Shown piece after piece: positions 52,367 through 60,729 of a stretch of DNA of 64,000 nucleotides. The notes beneath the pieces are model-generated. The model was given only the letters and a program-made list of their open reading frames with translations, had not been told where the DNA came from and ran no database searches. Origin of the DNA: Frankia alni ACN14a (GTDB taxonomy: Bacteria > Actinomycetota > Actinomycetes > Frankiales > Frankiaceae); contig NC_008278.1 of the NCBI RefSeq assembly GCF_000058485.1, positions 4,582,962-4,646,961 of the forward strand. The letters run 5' to 3'. Made by a program: the position numbers and the translations under genes. The stretch's first letter is position 1; every line of letters starts with the position of its first letter.

Positions 52367-52765
52367 GGTGACCCTCACGTTAGTGGCTCGACGCCGGGAG
52401 CAAGGCTGATAACAGACGACTCTACGACGTTCCGGACAGCGGGCCGATACGGGTCGCTTCGGCCCACCGCGCACCGCCGGACGATCCTCCGTGCACCGGT
52501 GCGGATGGTGCGTCCACGCCGACGCCGCCGACCGGGTGGGCGATCGCGGACCCACCGCGACCGTCATCACCTGCGCCACCTGCCCGGCAACGGTCGACGC
52601 GGGGATCGCGAACGGGCAGGCTCTTCCTCGGGCCGAGCTCTGCGGCGGGGTGGAGCTCTGCGGCGGGGCCGAGCTCCGCCGCGAGGCCGAGCCCGGACGC
52701 CGCCCGTCTCGGGCACCATTATCGGCATGATCCGGCCACCGGGCCGGCGGAGCAGGGAGAGCGTT

Positions 52766-53191
52766 GTGCTGACCAGGATCGACCATGTCGGGATCGCGGT
52801 GGTTTCACTGGCCGAGGCGATTCCGCGCTACGAGGAGGCGTTCGGCCTCAAGGTCGTGCACCAGGAGGACAACGACCGCCAGGGTGTGCGCGAGGCGATG
52901 CTGCTGGTGCACAGCGGCGAGGTCGGCAACTCCTACGTCCAGCTCCTCGAGCCGCTGCGCGAGGACAGCCCGGTGGGTAAGTTCCTGGCCAAGCGGGGCC
53001 CCGGCATCCACCACATCGCCTACGGCGTCGCCGACATCGACAGCGCCCTGGCCGCCCTGACCACCACCGGCTTCGACCTGGTCAACAAGACGCCGGTACA
53101 TGGCACCGCTGGCAGCCGGATCGCCTTCGTCCATCCCAAGGGGCTCGGCGGGGTGCTCACCGAGCTGGTCGAGGCCGCCGAGGGCCACTGA
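52766..53191 (+). CDS. mce: Methylmalonyl-CoA epimerase
   Basis: A 141-residue VOC-fold protein. RIDHVGIAVVSLAEAIPRYE, NSYVQLLEPLREDSPVGKFL and GIHHIAYGVADIDSAL keep the metal ligands (His in DHVGIAV and HHIAYGV, Glu in LLEPL and LTELVEA). It interconverts (2R)- and (2S)-methylmalonyl-CoA in propionate metabolism. GTG at 52766 has GGGAGA upstream. The mutase genes are not in the window. Confidence 0.9.
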   Translation: MLTRIDHVGIAVVSLAEAIPRYEEAFGLKVVHQEDNDRQGVREAMLLVHSGEVGNSYVQLLEPLREDSPVGKFLAKRGPGIHHIAYGVADIDSALAALTTTGFDLVNKTPVHGTAGSRIAFVHPKGLGGVLTELVEAAEGH

Positions 53192-53255
53192 GCGCCATCG
53201 AGGCCAACGAGGCCACCGAAGGGCCGCGGAGCCGAACAGCTGGAAGGAGTAGCGG

Positions 53256-53915
53256 GTGCGGATCGTGATCGCGGGGGCCCACGGCCGGATTGCCCGGGCG
53301 CTGAGCCGCCGGCTGCGCGCGCGGGACGCGACGGTGATCGGGCTGATCCGCAATCCCGACCATCGCGGCGACGTGCGTGCGGCGGGCGCCGAGCCCGTCC
53401 TCGCCGACCTGGAGTCGATCGACGCCGCGGCGTTGGCGAGCCACGTGCGCGGCGCGGACGCCGTCGTCTTCGCGGCCGGCGCGGGACCGGGCAGTGGCGC
53501 GGCCCGCAAGGACACCGTCGACCGCGCCGCGGCGGTGCTGCTCGCCGACGCGGCGCGGCTCGCCGGGGTCCGTCGCTACCTGCTGGTCTCCTCGGTCGGG
53601 GTCGACGGGCCGCCGCCGGCGGGCACGGACGCGGTCTTCGCGGCCTACCTGCGGGCCAAGGCGGCGGCCGAGGAGACGATCCGCGGCCGCGATCTGGACT
53701 GGACCATCGTCCGCCCGGGCCGGCTCACCGACGACGAGCCGACCGGCCGGGTGCACCTCGCCGCCGGGGTGGACCGCGGGGAGATCCCCCGCGAGGACGT
53801 GGCCGCCGTGCTCGCCGCCCTGCTCACCGCCCCCGGCACCGCCGGGATCACCGCCGGGCTGGTCAGTGGCGAGACGCCCGTGGCACAGGCGGTCGCGCAG
53901 CTTTCCTCCGCCTGA
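53256..53915 (+). CDS. NAD(P)-binding atypical SDR reductase
   Basis: A 219-residue single-domain Rossmann protein: RIVIAGAHGRIARALSRRLR carries the GxxGxxG-type loop in modified form (GAHGRIA), followed by GADAVVFAAGAGPGSG and YLRAKAAAEETIRGRDLDWT. It belongs to the atypical SDR group a5-like (YwnB/NmrA-like) without a standard YxxxK tyrosine, so it may be a sensor or a reductase of an unknown compound. GGAAGGAG precedes GTG 53256. It follows mce by 64 bases. Confidence 0.85.
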   Translation: MRIVIAGAHGRIARALSRRLRARDATVIGLIRNPDHRGDVRAAGAEPVLADLESIDAAALASHVRGADAVVFAAGAGPGSGAARKDTVDRAAAVLLADAARLAGVRRYLLVSSVGVDGPPPAGTDAVFAAYLRAKAAAEETIRGRDLDWTIVRPGRLTDDEPTGRVHLAAGVDRGEIPREDVAAVLAALLTAPGTAGITAGLVSGETPVAQAVAQLSSA

Positions 53916-53968
53916 CCCGCACCACGCCGGGAGCGGGTGCCGGCACCGCCGTGCGGCGGAAGTAGCCG

Positions 53969-54062
53969 CTTCCTTCCTTGTCTCCTGCCTCCTTCCTCCT
54001 TCTTCCTTCCTTGCCCTTCCAGAGGGTCTCCTGTCCGATTCGTCCCTCCGGAAGGGCAAGGA
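53969..54062. terminator. Polypyrimidine tract with a 13-base-pair hairpin between convergent genes
   Basis: From 53969 to 54020 there are 52 bases with only three purines on the plus strand. The end of this tract, CCTTGCCCTTCC (54009-54020), pairs perfectly with GGAAGGGCAAGG (54050-54061), extended by one T-A pair, around a 29-base loop. Placed between two convergent genes, it probably terminates both. The polypurine/polypyrimidine run could also form triplex DNA. Confidence 0.65.
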
Positions 54063-54100
54063 GGCCGGGGCTGGTGGTCCGCGGTGCCGGAGCACGGCGG

Positions 54101-54595
54101 TCAGCGGCGGCCTGCCGGGGCGGCGAAGGCGGCGCTCGGGATCGGGTCGAGCGGTGTCACCGAGGAGCCGTTCCACTGGTAACGGACGGTTGCTCCGCCT
54201 GCGGTCGGGCAGCACATCGGATCACCAGGCTTGTACAGGTCGTACTGCAGGGCCACCACCCGGTCGGTGGACCAGATCCAGCGAATCGTCGCGCTCGACT
54301 GCGGCGAGTCGTAGCCGATGAACGTCCCGCGGTGGAAGAAGAACGCCCGCTGCGGGTGCCCGTCCGCGGAGGTCGAGAGCAGCCCGACGATCACGCTGAG
54401 GTCACTGTTCTGGTCGAAGCCGCCCAGCGAGATCGGGGTGTACCCGGCGGCGCGCACGACCGAGGACGCCTTGGCCACGCTGAGCGCGGGTGCTCCCACC
54501 GCACTCGGCGCGGCCGAGGCGCTGCCGGCCATTCCGCCTACCAGAACGAGTACACCGATCATCACTGAAACGGCAAGTCCGCGACGTAGAGTCAT
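54101..54595 (-). CDS. Secreted LppP/LprE-like protein
   Basis: A 164-residue protein with a signal peptide (RRGLAVSVMIGVLVLVGGMA, cut after SASA) and no lipobox cysteine, unlike the mycobacterial lipoproteins of this family. The mature part shows FFFHRGTFIGYDSPQSSA, then VALQYDLYKPGDPMCCPTAG and VRYQWNGSSV, the LppP/LprE signature with a vicinal cysteine pair. Function is unknown; it is probably cell-wall associated or released. GGGGGG precedes ATG 54595. Confidence 0.8.
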   Translation of the reverse strand: MTLRRGLAVSVMIGVLVLVGGMAGSASAAPSAVGAPALSVAKASSVVRAAGYTPISLGGFDQNSDLSVIVGLLSTSADGHPQRAFFFHRGTFIGYDSPQSSATIRWIWSTDRVVALQYDLYKPGDPMCCPTAGGATVRYQWNGSSVTPLDPIPSAAFAAPAGRR

Positions 54596-54822
54596 GAGAC
54601 CCCCCAGGTTCCGTGTTGACCCGACCACGCTAGATGCCCTCTTCGACGGCCGCCGCCCCGGCAGGGTCTATGGGCGTAATGTCGCCCGGTTCGATCGCAA
54701 TCGCCTGGCACTTGCTGCGCGGGTTGTCGCGGGTCGGGGGGCTACGGGTCGCCAGCCGCGAAGCGCGCGGGTCGGGGGGCTACAGGGCCTCGGAGCGCGG
54801 GTCTCGGGGCGCGGGTCTCGGG

Positions 54823-56520
54823 TCAGCGGCTGAGGCGGGCGGACGGGCCGCGGCCGTGGCGGCGGCCCGCGACCCAGCTGACCGCGGCCAGCAGCCCGGG
54901 CGTGCGCTGGAAGCTGGTCAGCGTCGTGCCCGGCAGCGGTAGGCGCAGCGTGGCCACCGAGCGGGGGCGGGCGAACTCGCGCAGCCCCTCGGCGCCGTGC
55001 ACCCGGCCGAAGCCACTCTCCCCGCTGCCACCGAAGGGCAGGGCGGGAATCCCGGCGAAGGCGAGCACGGCGTTGACAGACACCATGCCGGCGTCGAGTC
55101 GGCGGGCGATCTCGTCGCCGTGGCGACGGGAGAACACCGTCGCGCCCAGGGCGTACGGGGTGCCGTTGGCCAGAGCGACGGCCTCGTCGACGTCGGCGAC
55201 GGTGCGGACGGTGACGACGGGACCGAAGGTCTCCTCCTGCACGGCGGGGCTGTCCTCGGGGACGTCGACGAGGACGATCGGGGCGATGAACGTCTCGCCC
55301 ACCGCGTCGACGCCGCCGAGCAGGGCCGTCGCCCCGCGGGCCAGCGCGTCGCCGACGTGGCGGCGCACGACGGCGGCCTGGCCGGGCATCGTCATCGGCC
55401 CGTAGGAGGCGTCGGGACCGCCGCCCGGGCGCACCGTGGCCAGCGCCCGGCGGACCTCGGCGAGGAACTGCTCGGCGACGGCCGCGGTGACGTAGATCCG
55501 CTCGACGCCGGCGCAGGTCTGCCCGGCGTTCGCCATCGCCCCCCAGACGGCCGCCCGGGCGGCGGCGACCACGTCGGCGTCGTCGGCGACGATGCACGGA
55601 TCCTTGCCGCCGCACTCCAGGATGACCGGGGTCAGCGACTGCGCGCAGGTCGCCATGACCGCGCGGCCGCTGGCCGCGGAGCCGGTGAAGGCGATCTTGT
55701 CGACGCCCGCGGCGCAGAGCGCGGCGCCGGTGTCGGCGAACCCGGTCACCACGCCCAGCACGCCGGCGGGGGCGGCCGGGTTCGCCGCGGCGAAGGCCTG
55801 CGCCAGCCAGCTGCCCAGCGCCGGGGTGTACTCGCTGGGCTTGAACACCACCGGGTTGCCGGCGGCGAGGGCGTAGGCGATCGAGCCGACCGGGGTCAGC
55901 AGCGGGTAGTTCCACGGGCCGATCACCCCGACGACCCCGAGCGGGCGGTACTCCACCCGGGCGGTGTGGTTGGCCAGGAACGGACCGGGCAGGACCCGGC
56001 GCGTGCGCAGCACCCGCCCGGCGTGACGGGCCGCCCAGCGGATGTGCTCCAGGGTGAGCAGCAGCTCGATGCGGGCGTCCGCGGCGGTCTTGCCGTTCTC
56101 CGCGTGCAGCAGCTCGACGAGCTCCCGGTCGTGGCGGGCGAGGTGAGCCGCCCAGCGCAGCAGGTGGTCGCGGCGCCCCGCGGCGCCGAGCCCGGCCCAC
56201 CAGGGGGCCGCCGCGCGGGCCGCCGCCACCGCGGCCGAGACCCGCCGCGGGGAGGACATCGGGAAGCGGCCGACGACCGCGCCGGTGACCGGATTCGTCG
56301 AGGCGAACGTCGACTCCGAAGCACTCCCGGCCTCGGCGGCCGGACCAGCCGCGACGGCTGCGGACGCACCGACGCCCAGGACCACGGCGTCCAGAACGGT
56401 CGGGGTGCTGCCCACGGCCGGCTGGTCGGGCACGTGCGCCGCCTCCGCCTCGTGGCCGACCACCTCAGCCGGCGAGGTCGACGCAGACTGTCGCACCGCA
56501 CGCCCCCCGGTGGTCGTCAC
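54823..56520 (-). CDS. Aldehyde dehydrogenase (succinate-semialdehyde type)
   Basis: A 565-residue enzyme. The N-terminal 70 residues are an extra disordered Ala/Gly/Val tail. The ALDH fold follows: Asn204 in GPWNYPLLTP, Lys227 in VVFKPSEYTP, Glu302 in VILECGGKDP and Cys336 in NAGQTCAGVE make the complete active site, and FGPVVTVRTV is near the C-terminus. It oxidises an aldehyde to acid with NAD(P). GTG at 56520 gives the long tail; no better start lies closer to the fold. It is 62 bases downstream of the E1-alpha gene. Confidence 0.87.
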   Translation of the reverse strand: MTTTGGRAVRQSASTSPAEVVGHEAEAAHVPDQPAVGSTPTVLDAVVLGVGASAAVAAGPAAEAGSASESTFASTNPVTGAVVGRFPMSSPRRVSAAVAAARAAAPWWAGLGAAGRRDHLLRWAAHLARHDRELVELLHAENGKTAADARIELLLTLEHIRWAARHAGRVLRTRRVLPGPFLANHTARVEYRPLGVVGVIGPWNYPLLTPVGSIAYALAAGNPVVFKPSEYTPALGSWLAQAFAAANPAAPAGVLGVVTGFADTGAALCAAGVDKIAFTGSAASGRAVMATCAQSLTPVILECGGKDPCIVADDADVVAAARAAVWGAMANAGQTCAGVERIYVTAAVAEQFLAEVRRALATVRPGGGPDASYGPMTMPGQAAVVRRHVGDALARGATALLGGVDAVGETFIAPIVLVDVPEDSPAVQEETFGPVVTVRTVADVDEAVALANGTPYALGATVFSRRHGDEIARRLDAGMVSVNAVLAFAGIPALPFGGSGESGFGRVHGAEGLREFARPRSVATLRLPLPGTTLTSFQRTPGLLAAVSWVAGRRHGRGPSARLSR

Positions 56521-56582
56521 GGACCTTCCCTGCCGGGAAACCCCTCCGGACCAAGCATAGGTCGCCCGCGGGCCGAGGTCGA

Positions 56583-57773
56583 CTACAGGAAGGAGTCGCG
56601 GTAGGCGGTGAACCACTCCCGCTGGGCCCGCTGGTCGGCCGTCTCGTCCGCGCTGACGTTGCCGAACATGGTCACCGGGGCCGGCGGGTCCATGGCGAGG
56701 CAGGCGCGGCGCAGGTCCCCGGCGGCGTCGTCGGCGTGCTCGCGAACCTCGTCGAACCAGCCTGCGCTCACCTCGGCGGCCAGCAGCAGCCGCAGTCGCT
56801 CGATGGGGTCCCGCGCCCGCCAGACGGCGAGCTCCTCGGCGGGCTGGTACCGGGTCGCGTCGTCCGACGTGGTGTGCGGCGCCATCCGGTAGGTGTTGGC
56901 CTCGATGAGCACCGGACCGCCGCCGCCGCGGGCGTGCTCGAGCGCCCAGGTGGTGACGGCGTGCATGGCGAGCACGTCGTTGCCGTCGACGCGCACACCG
57001 GGGAAGCCGAACCCGTCGGCGCGCCGGGCCAGCTGCATCGTCGACTGCCGCCGGGTCGGAGTGGAGATCGCCCACTGGTTGTTCTGGCAGAGGAACACCA
57101 CCGGGGCGCCGAAGCTCGCCGCCCACACGAACGCCTCGTTGGCGTCGCCCTGGCTCATCGCGCCGTCACCGAGGTAGACCAGCACGGCGCCGTCGCGGTC
57201 CGGATCGCCGGTGCCGACCGCGCCGTCGAGCACCATGCCCATGCCGTAGCCGACGGCATGCAGGGTCTGCGAGGCGAGAACGATCGTGTAGTTGGCCATG
57301 TTGTGCTCCGCCGTGTCCCAGCCGTCGTGGCTCACCCCGCGCAGCAGGCGGATGACCTCGGCGGCCGGCACCCCACGGTGCCAGGCGACGGCGTGCTCTC
57401 GGTAGCTGGGGAAGATGAAGTCGCGCGGCCTGACCGCCGCCGCGGAACCGACCTGCGCCGCCTCCTGCCCACGCAGCGGAATCCAGAGCACCAGCTCACC
57501 CTGCCGTTGCAGGGCCGTGGCCTCCTCGTCCAGACGGCGTGCCAGCACCATCGACGAGTAGAACTCCCGGCACAGGTCGTGGTCGGCGAGGACGGCGAAG
57601 CGGGGGTCGGTGACCCGGGTGCCGTCCGGCGCGAGCAGCCGGACGCCGGAGTCGGCCGGCTCCGGCGGTGGCGACGGCACCGCCGCAGGCGCGGCGGCGG
57701 CCGCCGCTTCCGGTGGCCGGGCGGGCCGCGCCGGCCGCTCCGCGGTCAGCCCCGGCCCGCGTACGACATTCAT
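56583..57773 (-). CDS. 2-oxoacid dehydrogenase E1 component, alpha subunit
   Basis: A 396-residue thiamine diphosphate enzyme subunit. The TPP motif is GDGAMSQGDANEAFVWAAS at residue 202 ending with the NN pair at 231-232. RGQEAAQVGSA and FPSYREHAVAWHRG are the typical E1-alpha segments, and the phosphorylation-loop region YRMAPHTTSDD is near residue 280. It belongs to the pyruvate/branched-chain oxoacid dehydrogenase group. An E1-beta and an E2 gene normally follow, but here an aldehyde dehydrogenase does, so the partner must be encoded elsewhere. Confidence 0.87.
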   Translation of the reverse strand: MNVVRGPGLTAERPARPARPPEAAAAAAPAAVPSPPPEPADSGVRLLAPDGTRVTDPRFAVLADHDLCREFYSSMVLARRLDEEATALQRQGELVLWIPLRGQEAAQVGSAAAVRPRDFIFPSYREHAVAWHRGVPAAEVIRLLRGVSHDGWDTAEHNMANYTIVLASQTLHAVGYGMGMVLDGAVGTGDPDRDGAVLVYLGDGAMSQGDANEAFVWAASFGAPVVFLCQNNQWAISTPTRRQSTMQLARRADGFGFPGVRVDGNDVLAMHAVTTWALEHARGGGGPVLIEANTYRMAPHTTSDDATRYQPAEELAVWRARDPIERLRLLLAAEVSAGWFDEVREHADDAAGDLRRACLAMDPPAPVTMFGNVSADETADQRAQREWFTAYRDSFL

Positions 57774-57804
57774 ACCGAGTACCTCATCCCCACCGGAAGA
57801 TCGC

Positions 57805-57832
57805 AGGACGTCCTACGATCGGAGACCATCGA
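57805..57832. repeat. 28-base direct repeat, copy A
   Basis: It begins with the palindrome AGGACGTCCT followed by ACGATCGG and ends ACCATCGA. It matches copy B (57944-57971) at 27 of 28 positions. It lies 31 bases upstream of the E1-alpha start, where a regulator or a transcript-level element would act. Confidence 0.85.
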
Positions 57833-57838
57833 AAAAAG

Positions 57839-57852
57839 ACCGGTATACCGGT
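57839..57852. promoter_or_regulatory. 14-base perfect palindrome ACCGGTATACCGGT
   Basis: A fully symmetrical 14-base site six bases after repeat copy A. It resembles a dimer operator. No regulator gene is adjacent, so the binding protein is unknown. Confidence 0.6.
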
Positions 57853-57943
57853 AAGAGAGTACGCGGTCCGGGTTGGACGAGAACGCCGGATCCCCTTGTT
57901 CATTCACGTTGTACTCCTACCCAGCCGGCCGCCCGGGATTCCA

Positions 57944-57971
57944 AGGACGTCCTACGATCGGAAACCATCGA
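57944..57971. repeat. 28-base direct repeat, copy B
   Basis: Same orientation as copy A, 139 bases apart, with a single base difference. The bases after the repeat (GAGGGAAAC) are unlike those after copy A, so only the 28-base unit is shared. Confidence 0.85.
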
Positions 57972-58204
57972 GAGGGAAACGGTCACAGTTGTGAACTCGC
58001 TCGAAACTCGAGTGGCCGTTACGTCGCCCGCAGGTAAGGAGCACATTTCGGCCGCAGCCCGAGCTCCTCCCGCCGGCGGTCCACCAAGGGCCGTCCGACC
58101 AGTCGGAAAGAGGACCGGCGGTCGGCCTGATCGGCGCGTCGGATCGGACCGACGGACGCCCGGCACACGGTGTTCGCCGGCCCACACCGGCGCACAATGG
58201 CCCC

Positions 58205-58702
58205 ATGGCTGGCAGGACGGGACGTGTCCGTGTGGTGTTGGAACGGTCCGGCGGGCTGCTGGGGCGGCCGGTACGGCGGGGGCTCGACAGCGCCGATCTG
58301 CCCGAGCCGGAAGCCGCCCAGCTGTGCGCGCTGGTGCGAGGTGCGGTCCCACCGGGCCAGGCACCAGCCCGGCGGGCCGGGGGGGCAGAGGGGGCAGCGC
58401 GGCGGGGCGGGCCGACCGGCAGCGGGCGGGGCGGGGGCGCGGACCGCTTTGTCTACACCCTGGAGGTCGACTACACCCCCGAGATCGACCACGCCCACGA
58501 CATCGACCACGCCCACGACATCGACCACGCCCCCGACGTCGACCACGCCCCCGACGTCGAGCACCCGCCGCGGGTCGGCCAGCAGGGCGAACGCGTCGTG
58601 CGGACCTTCTCCGAGCCGGTCCCCGAGGACCTGCGGCCGCTGCTGGCCCTGCTGCGGACCGCCCCCCTGCTTCCGGCCGGTGGCCGCGACACGCCACGCT
58701 GA
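58205..58702 (+). CDS. Emfourin-like protease inhibitor with Asp/His repeat
   Basis: A 165-residue protein. VRVVLERSGGLLGRPVRRGL, SADLPEPEAAQLCALVRGA and, near the end, TFSEPVPEDLRPLLALL form the plan of the emfourin family, inhibitors of thermolysin-like (M4) protealysins. The domain is split by a hydrophilic stretch, then FVYTLEVDYTPEIDHAHDI starts an Asp/His repeat encoded by 18-base units (58481-58570). No M4 protease gene is next to it, whereas emfourin genes usually accompany one. The repeat could bind metal. Confidence 0.65.
   Translation: MAGRTGRVRVVLERSGGLLGRPVRRGLDSADLPEPEAAQLCALVRGAVPPGQAPARRAGGAEGAARRGGPTGSGRGGGADRFVYTLEVDYTPEIDHAHDIDHAHDIDHAPDVDHAPDVEHPPRVGQQGERVVRTFSEPVPEDLRPLLALLRTAPLLPAGGRDTPR
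58481..58570 (+). repeat. 18-base tandem repeat encoding (D/E)-I/V-D-H-A-H/P
   Basis: Four full 18-base units (58481-58552) and a degenerate fifth keep frame inside the emfourin-like gene. Each encodes six residues with Asp, His and Ala. His and Asp spaced like this can coordinate divalent metals, but there is no direct evidence. Confidence 0.85.
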
Positions 58703-59101
58703 CCCGCCGATCCCACCGGACGGAAGCCCGCCCCCGGGAGGAGGGAAATTCATTCGCCGGACGGCCGTGTACCGGGCATCCTGAGCAGGCAGAGCGGAAA
58801 CGACCTCGAGTCGGGCTACCGGACCAGGCCGACACCTTCACTGAAGGCGGCGACAAAGGCGCGACAGGACTGAACAGGGACTGGACAGGACTGGCATGAA
58901 TGCGCAGAGCATGGGCTTCCGTGGCCGGCGTAATGCGCGCGCCGACTGTTCCGGCAGCGGGCAGGACATCGTGATACCGGCGCGACGCCCTGGTGCCGGG
59001 GCGCCCACCAGAATTCCGGGCGACCGGGATGAACGCATTCGTTCGGCCGGACGTGAACAGCATGGACCCACCCCCGTCGAGACGAGAGGAGGAACCACCC
59101 G
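58703..59101. other. Intergenic region, no gene seen
   Basis: 399 bases between two rightward genes. No open frame has family character. A purine-rich GACAGGACTGAACAGGGACTGGACAGGACTGG stretch near 58861-58893 has three short ACAGG(G)ACTG repeats. The rtcB promoter is presumably here. Confidence 0.5.
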
Positions 59102-60316
59102 ATGAGCCCCGTCGCGACGCTCGGCGCAGCGGCGCATCCGATCTGGCTGTGGACCCGGCCCGAGGAGGTCGAGAGCGCCGCGCTGGACCAGCTTCGCAAC
59201 GTCGCGTCCCTGCCCTACATCCATCACCACGTCGCGGTGATGCCCGACGTGCACCTCGGTTACGGCGCCACGGTCGGCTCCGTCATCGCCCTGCGTGACG
59301 CCGTCTCCCCCGCCGCCGTCGGGGTCGACATCGGCTGCGGGATGGCCGCGGCGCGGACCAATCTCACCGCGGCCGACCTGCCCGACGACCTCGGTCCGCT
59401 GCGGGCCGCGCTGGAGGCGGCCGTCCCGGTCGGGATGACCAGCCACCGGGAGCCGACCGCGCGGGCCCGGCGCCAGGACGACCTGTGGAGCACGTTCGGC
59501 GCGCTGCACCCGCGCGTGGCCGGGCGGCTGGCGAGGGCCATGAACCAGCTCGGCACCCTCGGCTCGGGCAACCACTTCCTCGAGGTGTGCCTGGACACCG
59601 ACGACGCAGTCTGGATCATGCTGCACTCCGGTTCGCGCAACGTCGGCAAGGAGCTCGCCGAGGGCCACATCCGCGTCGCCAAGCAGCTCGAACACAACGC
59701 CGGCCTGGCCGACCGCGACCTCGCCGTGTTCCTCGCCGGCACCCCCGAGATGGCCGCCTACCGCCACGACCTGGACTGGGCCCAGACGTACGCCCGGCGC
59801 AACCGGGACCTGATGCTCGCCGCGGCCGTCGAGGCACTGCGCGGCCCGCTGCCCGGGCTGCGCGTGCCCACCCCGCCGGCCGACGGCCCGCACGCCCGCG
59901 ACCGAGACTTCGCCCTCGTCAACTGCCACCACAACTACGTCGCCGAGGAGCACCATTTCGGTGCCGACGTGCTCGTCACCCGCAAGGGCGCCATCTCCGC
60001 CAGGGAAGGGGAATACGGCATCATCCCCGGTTCGATGGGAACCCGGTCCTACCTGGTCCGCGGGCGGGGAAACCCCGACTCGTTCCATTCCGCCAGCCAC
60101 GGTGCCGGCCGCACGATGAGCCGCAACCGGGCGCGGCGGACGTTCACCGTCGACGACCTCGCCGCCCAGACCCGCGGGGTGGAATGCCGCAAGGACGCCG
60201 GCGTCCTCGACGAGATCCCCGCGGCGTACAAGGACATCGACACCGTCCTGGCCCGTCAGAGCGACCTCGTCGAGATCGTCGCTCAGCTGCACGCCGTGCT
60301 CTGCGTGAAGGGCTGA
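59102..60316 (+). CDS. rtcB: RtcB-family RNA ligase
   Basis: A 404-residue protein. Metal and guanylylation residues are in MPDVHLGYGATVGSV, VGVDIGCGMAAARTN (Asp76, Cys79), LGTLGSGNHFLE, LHSGSRNVGKEL, and the guanylylated histidine in SASHGAGRTMSRN (His333). RtcB joins RNA 2',3'-cyclic phosphate or 3'-phosphate ends to 5'-OH using GTP and manganese, in RNA repair or tRNA healing. RtcA and RtcR are not adjacent. GAGGAGG is seen before ATG 59102. Confidence 0.92.
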   Translation: MSPVATLGAAAHPIWLWTRPEEVESAALDQLRNVASLPYIHHHVAVMPDVHLGYGATVGSVIALRDAVSPAAVGVDIGCGMAAARTNLTAADLPDDLGPLRAALEAAVPVGMTSHREPTARARRQDDLWSTFGALHPRVAGRLARAMNQLGTLGSGNHFLEVCLDTDDAVWIMLHSGSRNVGKELAEGHIRVAKQLEHNAGLADRDLAVFLAGTPEMAAYRHDLDWAQTYARRNRDLMLAAAVEALRGPLPGLRVPTPPADGPHARDRDFALVNCHHNYVAEEHHFGADVLVTRKGAISAREGEYGIIPGSMGTRSYLVRGRGNPDSFHSASHGAGRTMSRNRARRTFTVDDLAAQTRGVECRKDAGVLDEIPAAYKDIDTVLARQSDLVEIVAQLHAVLCVKG

Positions 60317-60729
60317 CCTTCACGGCACGTGGACGGGGGCCGTCGCCTCGGACGGCGGCCCCCGCGACCTCGGCCGACGCTCCCCCGGGGCTCCCCGACC
60401 AGCTCGCCCCCGTCCGGCCGGCTCGTCGGCACCGCCGTCACCACCCGGCACGGCCCGCGGCGCTTCAACCGCCGTTTCACCCGCCGGCTCCGCGCCCGGG
60501 GGTGTCCGACGAACGATGGACGTGCCTCGGCGGTCTCGCCGACCGAGGTGGGAGGAAAAGCTTGCATCGGCGCCCATGTCGGTCTTTCGGCCCCCTCCGC
60601 GCGCACGGGTGATTCGACCGCCCCGTCCATACGGATTATCGGTGACTGACGCCGGGTAAAAACAATCCGGCCGATCCCGACGACATCTGACCGGGACGGT
60701 GGCGTCCGCGCACGTCGCTGGGGGGCGTG
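60317..60729. other. Intergenic region, no gene seen
   Basis: 413 bases. The last part, 60625-60680, is AT-richer (ATACGGATTATCGG, then GGGTAAAAACAATCC) and probably holds the promoter of the multicopper oxidase gene. Frames on the minus strand here are low-complexity and are rejected. Confidence 0.5.

Larger units (their letters stand above)
57774..58204. other. Divergent intergenic region with repeats
   Basis: 431 bases between the E1-alpha gene and the emfourin-like gene. It contains two 28-base direct repeats and a 14-base palindrome (listed separately), all in the 200 bases next to the E1-alpha start. No gene was recognised. Frames here are short. Confidence 0.6.

Noticed and set aside
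57853-57943. Possible tRNA remnant between the 28-base repeats
   Set aside because: The GC-rich words recall a tRNA gene, but no cloverleaf could be drawn and no CCA-adjacent acceptor stem was seen.
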